The notes below the pieces were generated by a model. The model made no database searches and was not told the DNA's origin. It saw nothing but the letters and a program-made list of their open reading frames with translations. Both the position numbers and the translations under genes were made by a program. Of a stretch of DNA of 64,000 nucleotides, positions 43,253 to 51,281 are shown in pieces (the first letter of the stretch is position 1; the number at the start of each line of letters is the position of its first letter). Source of the DNA: AP-15 sp963785565 (GTDB taxonomy: Bacteria > Pseudomonadota > Alphaproteobacteria > ATCC43930 > CGMCC-115725); contig CAWAVV010000005.1 in NCBI GenBank assembly GCA_963785565.1, positions 124,001 through 188,000 of the forward strand, in the 5' to 3' direction.

Positions 43253-43576
43253 TCAGCGGCGGACCAAGCTCGCGACCAGAAAGCCCACCGCAAAAGCAAC
43301 CGCCAGACTGGCGAGCGGGTTATGCTCGACCTGCTGCGAGACGGTGCCGACCGCGCGCTCGCCTTGCGTGCGCAGCTCCTTCGCCATCTCGGAGGCGCGC
43401 TCCTGAGCGGTCTGCGCCCACTGTTCGCTTGCCTGCGTCAGGTCGCGGATGGACCGCGACGCTTGGTCGACGACCGAACGCAGTTTTTCCACCGCATCGC
43501 TCGCCTGGCCAAAGCCGAGCCCGCTCTTGCCGCCGTCGCCGCTCGAGTGTTCGTCTGCTTCCTGTTTTTCCGCCAT
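43253..43576 (-). CDS. DUF883/ElaB-like small membrane-anchored protein
   Basis: 107 aa from ATG 43576 (GGAGG upstream). A polar N-terminus is followed by a long amphipathic helix (AVEKLRSVVDQASRSIRDLT, WAQTAQERASEMAKELRTQG) and a C-terminal membrane segment, NPLASLAVAFAVGFLVASLV ending RR. This is the layout of YqjD/ElaB proteins, which in E. coli attach to the inner membrane and can bind ribosomes in stationary phase. Assignment is by architecture, not strong motifs. It is divergent from the SelA-like gene. Confidence 0.72.
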   Translation of the reverse strand: MAEKQEADEHSSGDGGKSGLGFGQASDAVEKLRSVVDQASRSIRDLTQASEQWAQTAQERASEMAKELRTQGERAVGTVSQQVEHNPLASLAVAFAVGFLVASLVRR

Positions 43577-43708
43577 AACCGTTGCTTCCTCCGAAGTGGA
43601 ATGTGCGCCGGAGCGAATCATCGGAGAGAACACCCGGAAAGGCGAATCACTCCGCGTCGTTCGCCGCATCGGTCGTTATAGTGGGGACCGATCGCTGTAG
43701 GAGGCGTC

Positions 43709-45190
43709 ATGATCAGCAATGTCGACCCGTATCTCGCGCTCGGCGTGCGGCCGTTCATCAATTGCTGCAGCGTCCGCACCTTGCATGGCGGCAGCCTGAT
43801 GCTGCCTCAGGTCCGCGACGCGATGGCCGCGGCATCACACCGGTTCGTCAATCTCGACGAGCTGATGGAGGCGGCCGGAAGGCGGCTGGCCGAGTTGACC
43901 GGGGCCGAATGGGGCATCGTCACCTGCGGCAGCGCTGCCGCGGTGGCGCTGGGCACGGCGGCGTGCGTGGCCGGCAACGATCCGGTCAAGATGCTTCGCC
44001 TGCCCTTCACCGAGGGCATGGTCAACCGGGTGATCATCCCGAGCAGGCAACGTTTCGCCTATGACCAAGCGGTGCGGATGATCGGCTGCCACATTGTCGA
44101 AATCGACACCCGCGAAGACCTCGACCGGGCGCTAGAGGAGCCGGTGGCGATGGTCGTATTGCTCGGCAAGCAGGAGCATCTTACGGGGGTGCGGATCGAG
44201 GAGATTGCCGCTGTGGTCAAGCCGCGCGGTATCCCGATCATGGTCGACGCCGCCTCGGAGCATCTCGAACGTCCGAGTCCGTGGCTGGTGCGCGGCGCCG
44301 ATCTGGTTGTCTACAGCGGCGGCAAGTTTCTGCGCGGCCCGCAGACCAGCGGGCTGCTGCTCGGGGCCAAGCCCTTGGTCGAGGCGGCCTGGCGCAACGC
44401 CTCGCCGCACCAAGCGCTAGGCCGCCCAATGAAAGTCTCGAAGGAGGACATTATTGGCGTGCTGACCGCGGTCGAGTACTGGTTCGAAGCGCGCGACAGC
44501 GCGGCTGAACGGCAGCGATGGTACGATGATTGCGCGGTCATCGCCGAGCGGGTCGGGCGGGTACCGAGGGTTCGGGGCGAGGTCATCGAGCCCGTCGGCG
44601 TCGATCTCGTGCCGCGGTTATCGATCTCCTGGGACCGCTGGCATTACCCGATCGACGGGCTCGGGCTGCGCCAGCGTGTGCTCGACGGCGAGCCCCGCAT
44701 CATGCTCGATGATAATTCGGCGACCAAGGACGGGATCGCGATCGACCCGTTCCAGCTGCAACCCGGCGAGGCAGAGCAGGTCGGCGAGACTATCGCTGCG
44801 GTTTTGCGCGCGGCGAGTGCGGCCGAGCCACTGATCGTGCGTGCTCCAGAGGTTGAATTGGCCGGCGAGTGGGAATTGTGTGTCGATTTTTTGCAGGGCG
44901 GACGGGTCCACCAACTCGCGATCGAGCAGCGTGGCCCCGAGCTTGCCGGCCATCACCGCTCGGTCCAGTTCGAGGGCCCGGTTCAGGGCTGGCTTGACGG
45001 CACTCGCGTTCAATTCTCGCTCACTTCACGCTACGAGGGAGGCACGATCTCTTATCTTTTCGAAGGTGAGGTTCTAGAGGGCGGGATGAGGGGCACCGCC
45101 GTACTCGGCGCCGCCAGCGACCAGAACTACGGCATCGTCAACCGCAGCCAATTCGGCGCGGGCCGTTGGCGGGCCACTCGGACCGCATAA
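43709..45190 (+). CDS. SelA-like PLP-dependent enzyme with extra C-terminal domain
   Basis: 493 aa, fold-type I, of the SelA-like/D-glucosaminate-6-phosphate ammonia-lyase group. N-terminal GVRPFINCCSVRTLHGGSLM, TGAEWGIVTCGSAAAVALGT (cofactor phosphate loop), IMVDAASEHLERPSPWL (Asp facing the pyridine N), and the likely PLP Lys in VVYSGGKFLRGPQTSGLLLG. Residues about 1-370 are the catalytic core. The last ~110 residues (ELAGEWELCVDFLQGGRVHQ, GWLDGTRVQFSLTSRYEGG) look like a small beta-barrel not found in SelA. There is no SelB or tRNA-Sec here, so selenocysteine synthesis is not implied. Substrate unknown. Confidence 0.82.
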   Translation: MISNVDPYLALGVRPFINCCSVRTLHGGSLMLPQVRDAMAAASHRFVNLDELMEAAGRRLAELTGAEWGIVTCGSAAAVALGTAACVAGNDPVKMLRLPFTEGMVNRVIIPSRQRFAYDQAVRMIGCHIVEIDTREDLDRALEEPVAMVVLLGKQEHLTGVRIEEIAAVVKPRGIPIMVDAASEHLERPSPWLVRGADLVVYSGGKFLRGPQTSGLLLGAKPLVEAAWRNASPHQALGRPMKVSKEDIIGVLTAVEYWFEARDSAAERQRWYDDCAVIAERVGRVPRVRGEVIEPVGVDLVPRLSISWDRWHYPIDGLGLRQRVLDGEPRIMLDDNSATKDGIAIDPFQLQPGEAEQVGETIAAVLRAASAAEPLIVRAPEVELAGEWELCVDFLQGGRVHQLAIEQRGPELAGHHRSVQFEGPVQGWLDGTRVQFSLTSRYEGGTISYLFEGEVLEGGMRGTAVLGAASDQNYGIVNRSQFGAGRWRATRTA

Positions 45191-45255
45191 GCAACGCGAT
45201 GCCAACCCGCCGCGAGTGGTACGTCGGCTCATGCACCTGCGAGAGCTGTCGAGAG

Positions 45256-45726
45256 TCAGCGTGGCTGGGAGGACCGGTGGGTGGCGGCGACTTCGGCACG
45301 CATGCCGCTGCCGGCCATCAGCATCTCCGCGGTGAAAGCGCCGATTGCACCGATCGTGCAGATCACGGCGAGCCCAAATGTGGTGAACAGCACCGAGGCG
45401 ACAGTCGCTTCTTTCAAGGCGCCAAAGAAGAGGGTTAGCACCGAGGCGCAGGTAAGGCCCCCGGCGACAGCGCCGAGCACTACGGCAACATCGAGCGCGA
45501 GAGATCGCCGGCGCAGATGCGTCAGGTACACGCCCAAATCTGCGATGTCGGCCACGTCGCCCCCGTCCGTCGCCTTCGCGATCAGATCGGCGACGCGCGC
45601 GAGCCTGGTCGAGAATACGTTCAGCAAGGTTGCGATGCCGGACAACAGGAAGATCGGCGTCAGCGCCACCTGTATGACGTGTGCGACGAGGTCGAGTGGT
45701 GAGATCGGTGTTGAGAGGCCGGGCAT
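45256..45726 (-). CDS. DUF2721 family membrane protein
   Basis: 156 aa with three predicted membrane helices: VIQVALTPIFLLSGIATLLN near the start, LDVAVVLGAVAGGLTCASVL and ATVASVLFTTFGLAVICTIG later, with the polar segment RLARVADLIAKATDGG between the first two. The N-terminal 'P.FLL.G...LLNV...RLARV.DR' pattern is typical of DUF2721. Function unknown. It is convergent with the SelA-like gene. Confidence 0.8.
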   Translation of the reverse strand: MPGLSTPISPLDLVAHVIQVALTPIFLLSGIATLLNVFSTRLARVADLIAKATDGGDVADIADLGVYLTHLRRRSLALDVAVVLGAVAGGLTCASVLTLFFGALKEATVASVLFTTFGLAVICTIGAIGAFTAEMLMAGSGMRAEVAATHRSSQPR

Positions 45727-45873
45727 GTTCGTCGCGTGGCTGGGCTGGCACCGCGGGCACCATATACCGCCGGTGCCGTGTGCGGGAGGAGACGGCGAAA
45801 TCTCGTTTTATGCTTAAACCGGCGTTGCCGGTGTGCGATGCTGCAAAATTCACATCAGGGATAGGAGGACGCC

Positions 45874-46566
45874 GTGCCAAAATACACGCTGGTCAGCTTC
45901 AAGACCTGCCCGTGGGTGCAACGCTCGGCTATCGTTTTTCGCGAGAAGAATACCGAGTTCGAGCTGCGCCATATCGAGCCCGACAATCGGCCCGATTGGT
46001 TCCTCGCCATCTCGCCGCACAAGAAAGTGCCGGCGCTGAGCATCGACAATCGGGTGTCGCTGTTCGAATCGAACGCTATCAACGAGTATTTGGACGAAAC
46101 CATCGCGCCCCGGCTGCATCCCGAGGATCCGATCGAGCGCGCGCTGAACCGGGCCTGGACCGATTATGTACCGACCTTTGCCGGCATAGTGACCGCAACC
46201 GCCTACGCCGATACCGAAGACGAGTACAACAAGGCGGCGGCCGGCATCCCGGTCGCGTTCGAGCGGCTCGAAAAGGCGCTTGAAAAGCGGGGCCGCGGCC
46301 CGTTTTTCAACGGCGCGAAATACTCGCTGGTGGACGCCGCCTACGCGCCGTTTCTGCAGCGCTATTTCTTCCTGGACCGGGTCAAAAAGCTCGGCCATAT
46401 CGAGAAGTTCCCGCGCCTCAAGGCATGGGGCGAAGCGTTAATGAGCCGGCCTTCGACCCATTCCTTCGAGCCGGCCGAATTCGAAGCTATGTACCGCGAC
46501 GGTTTGAGGCGCCGAAACAAATGGGTCTCGCAGTTCGTCGAGCCGGCGAGGGCCGCGGCGGAGTAG
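45874..46566 (+). CDS. Glutathione S-transferase family protein
   Basis: 230 aa from GTG 45874, with AGGAGG five bases upstream. The N-terminal thioredoxin-fold domain has a Cys active-site motif, SFKTCPWVQRSAIVF, and the glutathione-binding cis-Pro loop HKKVPALSIDNRVSLFESNA (ES motif). The C-terminal helical domain shows FFNGAKYSLVDAAYAPFLQR (GST capping-box region). The CPW-type Cys resembles omega/DHAR-like GSTs, which reduce or deglutathionylate substrates. Convergent with livF. Confidence 0.92.
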   Translation: MPKYTLVSFKTCPWVQRSAIVFREKNTEFELRHIEPDNRPDWFLAISPHKKVPALSIDNRVSLFESNAINEYLDETIAPRLHPEDPIERALNRAWTDYVPTFAGIVTATAYADTEDEYNKAAAGIPVAFERLEKALEKRGRGPFFNGAKYSLVDAAYAPFLQRYFFLDRVKKLGHIEKFPRLKAWGEALMSRPSTHSFEPAEFEAMYRDGLRRRNKWVSQFVEPARAAAE

Positions 46567-46584
46567 CCGGACCGAAATTGCCAC

Positions 46585-46613
46585 GGCGCAGGCGACGCGA
46601 ACCCGCTTGCGCC
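46585..46613. terminator. Hairpin between convergent GST and livF genes
   Basis: A 10-bp stem GGCGCAGGCG / CGCTTGCGCC (one G-T wobble) with a 9-base loop sits 18 bases after the GST stop and 50 bases past the livF stop. It could act on both strands. No T-tract on either side, so this is a candidate only. Confidence 0.35.
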
Positions 46614-46663
46614 GCCGCGCATGCGCGACGAGGTCGCCGGGCGAATTCGCCGGTAGCCAAATC

Positions 46664-47377
46664 TTACTGGCGCCGCGCGGCCACGCCCATCAGTGCAGCG
46701 AGCTGGTCCGAGTCGTCAATCAGCGCCCGGCTCGAGCCGGAGAAGACGATGGCGCCGCGGTCGAGGACGATTGCGTCTTGCGCCAGCTCGAGCGCGAGGT
46801 GGGCGTGCTGTTCAACCAGCAACAGCGCCATATCGTCCTCGCGTTTGAGGCGGTCGAGCCCGGCGAGGAGCGCATCGATGATGACCGGCGCCAGCCCTTC
46901 CAGCGGCTCGTCCATCAGCAACAGCGACGGGTTGCCGATCAGCGCCCGGCCGATCGCCAACATTTGCTGCTCGCCACCCGAAAGCTGGTTACCGCGGTGA
47001 TGGCGGCGCTCGGCGAGCGCGGGAAAGAATTCGTAGACCCGCGACATCGACCACCGCCCCGGGCGCTCCGCCACCAACAGGTTTTCGGCGACGGTCAGAG
47101 AGGGAAAAATCTCGCGCTCCTGCGGCACGAACCCGATGCCGAGCCGCGCCCGGCGAAACGGCGGCAAAGCCGCGATCTCACGGCCGGCAAAGCGGATCGA
47201 GCCCGCGCGCAGCCGCGTGTGGCCCATGATCGTCGCCAGCAAGGTTGTCTTGCCGACCCCGTTGCGCCCGAGCACGGCCAAGGTTCCGCCCGGCGGCAGG
47301 CCGAGCGCAATTCCTTCGAGCGCGATCGTGTCGCCATAGCCGGCGGAGACCCCGTCGAGGATGAGATCGGGAGTCAC
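46664..47377 (-). CDS. livF: Branched-chain amino acid ABC transporter ATPase LivF
   Basis: 237-aa ATPase of the HAAT family. Walker A GRNGVGKTTLLATIMG, the family FVPQEREIFPSLTVAENLLV (Q-loop), signature LSGGEQQMLAIGRAL and Walker B LLLMDEPLEGLAP. Starts four bases inside livG and ends the livKHMGF operon. Substrate may be branched-chain amino acids, amides or other acids; the group is broad. Confidence 0.93.
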   Translation of the reverse strand: MTPDLILDGVSAGYGDTIALEGIALGLPPGGTLAVLGRNGVGKTTLLATIMGHTRLRAGSIRFAGREIAALPPFRRARLGIGFVPQEREIFPSLTVAENLLVAERPGRWSMSRVYEFFPALAERRHHRGNQLSGGEQQMLAIGRALIGNPSLLLMDEPLEGLAPVIIDALLAGLDRLKREDDMALLLVEQHAHLALELAQDAIVLDRGAIVFSGSSRALIDDSDQLAALMGVAARRQ

Positions 47378-48129
47378 GCCGGACCGCGCCCGCCGAGATA
47401 GACCTGGCGCACCCTCGGGTCGGCGCTGATCGTCTGTGGCGCGCCTTCGACCAGCACGCTCCCCTGCACCAGCACGGTAATCCGTTGCGCCAGGCGGAAG
47501 ACCAGATCCATGTCGTGGTCGATTATCAGAACGGCGATATCAGGCGGCAGTCCTTCGATAGCCGCGATGATCCGGCCGGTCTCGCCCGAGGGGACTCCAG
47601 CTGCCGGCTCGTCGAGCAGCAACACCTTGGGGGCGAGTGCGAGTGCGACCGCGATCTCGATCAGCCGTTGACGCCCATAGGCGAGCGTCGCGACCGGCTG
47701 CGCCGCGGCATCGGCGAGCCCCATCCGCTCGATCAGGGCAAAGGCTTCCTTGATCGTGGCGCGGTGATACCCGGCCGGGCGGAACAGACCGCCGGCAATC
47801 CCTTGTCGCTCGCAGACCGCCAGGGCCACGTTTTCGAGCACGCTCAGGCGGCGGAACAGCGCGGTGATCTGAAAGGTGCGGACGAGGCCGCGCTTGACCC
47901 GCGCGGCCTGCCGCAACTCGGTGACGTCGGTACCGTCGAGGAGTATCTGCCCGGCATTCGGCGGCAACGCCCCGGTCACCAGATTGATAAAGCTGGTCTT
48001 CCCGGCGCCATTCGGCCCGATCAGTGCGTGTCTAGCACCACGCTCCAGGCCGAAGTTGATAGCATTTGCCACCGTCAGGGCACCGAAGCTCTTGGTCAGC
48101 CCGCGGGTTTCGAGCGCCGGCGGGCTCAT
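47374..48129 (-). CDS. livG: Branched-chain amino acid ABC transporter ATPase LivG
   Basis: 251-aa partner ATPase: TRGLTKSFGALTVANAINFG, Walker A GPNGAGKTSFINLVTG, signature LAYGRQRLIEIAVALALAP, and Walker B VLLLDEPAAGVPSGETG, where 'LAYG' replaces the usual LSYG/LSGG, common in LivG. The ATG overlaps the livM stop. The pair LivF/LivG marks the HAAT class. Confidence 0.93.
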   Translation of the reverse strand: MSPPALETRGLTKSFGALTVANAINFGLERGARHALIGPNGAGKTSFINLVTGALPPNAGQILLDGTDVTELRQAARVKRGLVRTFQITALFRRLSVLENVALAVCERQGIAGGLFRPAGYHRATIKEAFALIERMGLADAAAQPVATLAYGRQRLIEIAVALALAPKVLLLDEPAAGVPSGETGRIIAAIEGLPPDIAVLIIDHDMDLVFRLAQRITVLVQGSVLVEGAPQTISADPRVRQVYLGGRGPA

Positions 48130-49106
48130 CGCCCTGGTTTACCCCGCGACTGCAACCGCTCGACCAGCCCGAGCACGCCGCCGCGGGCGAAGACCACGAG
48201 CAAAACCATCAACAGGCCGATCCAGAAATACCAATAGACCGGCTCGATCGTCGAAAAGCGATCCTGCGCGATCATATAAAGGGGCACGCCGATGAAGGCG
48301 CCATAGAGCCGGCCGACGCCGCCGATGATCAGCATGATCAGCACGCCGCCGGAGCGGTCGAGGCCGAGAAAGGTGAGACCGACGAACCCGGTTGTCTGCG
48401 CGATCAGCGCGCCGGAGATCCCCGCGAGCGCCGCCGATATCGTGTAGACCACAAGACGCCGACGCTCGACCGGCGCGCCGATCGCGTGCATGCGCTGGAT
48501 ATTTTCCCGGATGCCGACGAGCGAGCGGCCGAATGGCGAGTGAACGATCCGCCGCACCGCCAACCAGCACAGGAACAGCACGATCAAGCAGTAGAAATAG
48601 GCGGTTCGGCCGAACAGATCGAAGGGGTAGCGGCCAAAGATCGACCAGACCTGCATCCCTTGCAGCCCGTCGTCGCCGCCCGTCAACCAGCTCGCCTTGT
48701 TGACCGCCTCGTAGAGGATCGAGGCGACGACCAGAGTCAACATCAAAAAGGTCAGCCCCGTCGTGCGCAGGATCACGAGACCCGACAACAGCCCGATCAG
48801 CGCCGCCACCGCCGCCCCGGCAAACAGTCCGGTGATGGGCTCGCCCCAGCCATGGGCGGCAAGGAGCCCGGCGGCGTAGGCGCCCGTGCCGAAGAACGCG
48901 GCCTGACCCAACGTGACGATCCCGGCATAGCCGAGGACCAGATCGGCCGACAGCGCGAAGAGGATCGTCGCCAAGATTTGCGCGCCCAGCGGCAGATAGG
49001 AGGGGAAGGCAAAATAGGCCGCGAGCGCCGCCAGCCACGGCACAGCTTCGAGCGGGTGGTAACGGTGGCGCCGGGCAAGGATGGCGATCGCGCCGAGATC
49101 GGGCAT
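48126..49106 (-). CDS. livM: Branched-chain amino acid ABC transporter permease LivM
   Basis: 326-aa permease with about eight to nine hydrophobic helices, including QILATILFALSADLVLGYAG and the signature GIVTLGQAAFFGTGAYAAGL. ATG 49106 overlaps the livH stop (TGATG). The open frame upstream to 49799 is a shadow of livH. The EAA-like cytoplasmic loop GIRENIQRMHAIG is present for coupling to LivG/F. Confidence 0.93.
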   Translation of the reverse strand: MPDLGAIAILARRHRYHPLEAVPWLAALAAYFAFPSYLPLGAQILATILFALSADLVLGYAGIVTLGQAAFFGTGAYAAGLLAAHGWGEPITGLFAGAAVAALIGLLSGLVILRTTGLTFLMLTLVVASILYEAVNKASWLTGGDDGLQGMQVWSIFGRYPFDLFGRTAYFYCLIVLFLCWLAVRRIVHSPFGRSLVGIRENIQRMHAIGAPVERRRLVVYTISAALAGISGALIAQTTGFVGLTFLGLDRSGGVLIMLIIGGVGRLYGAFIGVPLYMIAQDRFSTIEPVYWYFWIGLLMVLLVVFARGGVLGLVERLQSRGKPGR

Positions 49107-49978
49107 CAAGCCCGACCAAACAGACCACGCGGCCGCCACAACAGCACCGCCAAGGTCAGCGCATAAATGAAAAAGGCGCCGAACTCCGGCACCAGATATT
49201 TGGAGGCAGTATCGGCGACGCCGAGCAGGAGTGCGGCAAAAAACGGCCCGCGGATACTGCCGAGCCCGCCGACGGCGACGACAATCAGGAAATAGATCAG
49301 GTTCTGCAGCGCATAGCCGGGATTGACGGGCAACAGGTCGGCGCCTAGCGCGCCGCCCAAGCCGGCGAGCCCGCTGCCGAGAGCAAAGGTCGCCATAAAC
49401 AGGCGCGATGTGTCGATGCCGACCGATTGGGCCATCCGCGGATTGTCGACGGCGGCGCGCAGCCGGGCGCCAAAGCGGGTGCGCTCGACCGCGAGCCATA
49501 ACACCGTCACCAAGACCGCACCGCATAGGATCAGAAAGCTGCGATAGGCGGGAAAGCTGCGGAAGCCGAGATCGACGGGGCCGCTCAGCCATTGCGGTGG
49601 TTGCAAAGGCTGCTGCAGCGGTCCCCAAATATAGGTGGCGCCGGCCACCGACATGAAGGCAAGACCGATGGTCAATAGCACCTGGTCGAGCTCGTCGCCG
49701 CCGTAGAACCGCCGGTAGAGCAGCCGCTCCATGGGGACGCTCGCCGCCGCCACCGCCAGCGCCGCGCCAAGCAGCGCCAACGGGAACGGCACGCCCCACT
49801 GCTTCATCAGGCTCGTCACCACATAGCCGCCGGCCATGGCGAAGACGCCGTGCGCCAGATTGACGAAGCCCATCAGCCCCATCGTCACCGACAGCCCAAC
49901 CGAAATCAGGTAGAGCACCATCGCAAAGGCGAGGCCGTTAAAGGCGATGTCGACCGCGGCGGAGAGAATGTCGCCCAT
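49106..49978 (-). CDS. livH: Branched-chain amino acid ABC transporter permease LivH
   Basis: 290-aa permease: FAMVLYLISVGLSVTMGLMG, FVNLAHGVFAMAGGYVVTSL (the LivH signature), RTRFGARLRAAVDNPRMAQS (cytoplasmic coupling loop) and GLGSIRGPFFAALLLGVADT. ATG 49978 is 24 bases after livK ends. Forms the heterodimeric channel with LivM. Confidence 0.93.
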   Translation of the reverse strand: MGDILSAAVDIAFNGLAFAMVLYLISVGLSVTMGLMGFVNLAHGVFAMAGGYVVTSLMKQWGVPFPLALLGAALAVAAASVPMERLLYRRFYGGDELDQVLLTIGLAFMSVAGATYIWGPLQQPLQPPQWLSGPVDLGFRSFPAYRSFLILCGAVLVTVLWLAVERTRFGARLRAAVDNPRMAQSVGIDTSRLFMATFALGSGLAGLGGALGADLLPVNPGYALQNLIYFLIVVAVGGLGSIRGPFFAALLLGVADTASKYLVPEFGAFFIYALTLAVLLWRPRGLFGRA

Positions 49979-50002
49979 GGCCCGAACGCGCCCAGCGTCA
50001 GA

Positions 50003-51205
50003 TTATTTTGGTGGGTTCAACTCCTTCCAAGGGTCCTTGACCATCGGGATCGTGGCGATCTCGACATTGGCGAGCTTGCCGTCCACCTTCTCAACTCGCC
50101 GGATATAGACGTTCTGGATTATGTCGCGGGTCGCGGGATCGATCATGATCGGCCCGCGCGGGCTATCGGGATCTTTCCAGTTCTTGAAGAACGCCATCGC
50201 CTCGTCGGCCGTGAATTTGCCCTTGGTCGCCTTGACCAGGTCGAAGATCATCGCCATCCCGTCCCAGCCGTCGACCGAGAAGAAGTCGGGAATGGCCTTG
50301 TCGCCGTATTCGCGCTTCCAGGCCGCGAGAAAGGCCTCGTTGGCCGGCCGCTTCCCCGCGACCGAATAGGTGCCGGAGGTGATCAGGCCGAGCGGTATAT
50401 CGCCCATGTTCGGCAACTCCTCGTCGGGCAGCAGGTCCTGCGGCGCGGCGAGGTTGATCCCGGCTTCGCGCAGGCCGAGATCGTTGATCGCCCGCATCAT
50501 CGCCGTGGCCTGCGTGCCGGCGGGGACGAAGATGAAGGCGACGTTTGGCTTGGCGTCCTTAATGCGGTGCACGAACGGGGCGAAGTCGGGATTGGCCAGC
50601 GGAAAGCGGTCGGCGCCGACGATCTTGCCGCCGGCCTCGGTAAAGGACTTGGTAAAGGCCGCCTCGGCGTCATGGCCGGCGATGAAGTCGGTGACCGCGG
50701 TATAGGCCGTCTTCCAGCCCTGCTCCGCGGCCCATTTGCCCATCGGGTAGGATTCTTGCCAAAGGGTGAAGGTGACGCGCACGACATAGGGCGAGATCCG
50801 CGGGATGGAGACGCCGGCGGCGGCGTAGCTGAGCACGAGCGGAACCTTCGCCTCGGCGGTCATCGGCGCGACCGCGGCGGCGACCGGCGACAGGATAACG
50901 CCGGTCAGCAGCTGGACGTGGTCGCGCGTGATCAATTCCTGCGCCAGCCGCTTGCCGACCTCTGGGTTGGAGGTGTCGTCACGCTTCAAGATCTCGATCT
51001 TGACGCCCGGCGGCAGGTCCTTCTCATGCTCCTTGACATAGAGATCGGCGCCTTTCTGCCCCTGGTCCGCCGCTTGGGCGACAAAGCCGGAATAGCTGTT
51101 GATCACTCCGATCTTAACGGTCTGCGCCGAGGACGGGGCCGTGGCCAAGACAAGCTCCGCCGCGACAAGCGCTGGCAGCATCACTCCGAACAATCTAGGC
51201 AACAT
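50003..51205 (-). CDS. livK: ABC transporter substrate-binding protein, LivK type
   Basis: 400-aa periplasmic binding protein, first gene of the transporter operon. Signal peptide 1-27 ending PSSA before QTVKIGVINSYSG. Two-lobed leucine-binding fold: VKIEILKRDDTSNPEVGKRL, LTGVILSPVAAAVAPMTAEA, VPLVLSYAAAG, IFVPAGTQATAMMRAI. ATG 51205 has GGAGG seven bases upstream. The ligand residues do not clearly mark leucine; aromatic or small carboxylic acids are also taken up by this group. slt follows on the same strand upstream. Confidence 0.9.
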   Translation of the reverse strand: MLPRLFGVMLPALVAAELVLATAPSSAQTVKIGVINSYSGFVAQAADQGQKGADLYVKEHEKDLPPGVKIEILKRDDTSNPEVGKRLAQELITRDHVQLLTGVILSPVAAAVAPMTAEAKVPLVLSYAAAGVSIPRISPYVVRVTFTLWQESYPMGKWAAEQGWKTAYTAVTDFIAGHDAEAAFTKSFTEAGGKIVGADRFPLANPDFAPFVHRIKDAKPNVAFIFVPAGTQATAMMRAINDLGLREAGINLAAPQDLLPDEELPNMGDIPLGLITSGTYSVAGKRPANEAFLAAWKREYGDKAIPDFFSVDGWDGMAMIFDLVKATKGKFTADEAMAFFKNWKDPDSPRGPIMIDPATRDIIQNVYIRRVEKVDGKLANVEIATIPMVKDPWKELNPPK

Positions 51206-51281
51206 CGAAAGCCTCCTTGCTGAGCTTTATGCGCCATGCATATGGCTGTCCGCCGCGTCGATCCCTGGTCCGCCGTGGCGA

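Noticed and set aside
43709..45190. Selenocysteine synthase SelA
   Set aside because: No selB, selD or tRNA-Sec nearby, and an added C-terminal domain; closer to the SelA-like lyase group.
48066..49166. 366-codon ORF opposite livM
   Set aside because: Shadow of a multi-helix permease; composition is the antisense of hydrophobic codons.
48126..49799. LivM frame open upstream to give 557 aa
   Set aside because: The extra 231 residues overlap livH in another frame; ATG 49106 with TGATG overlap is the natural start.
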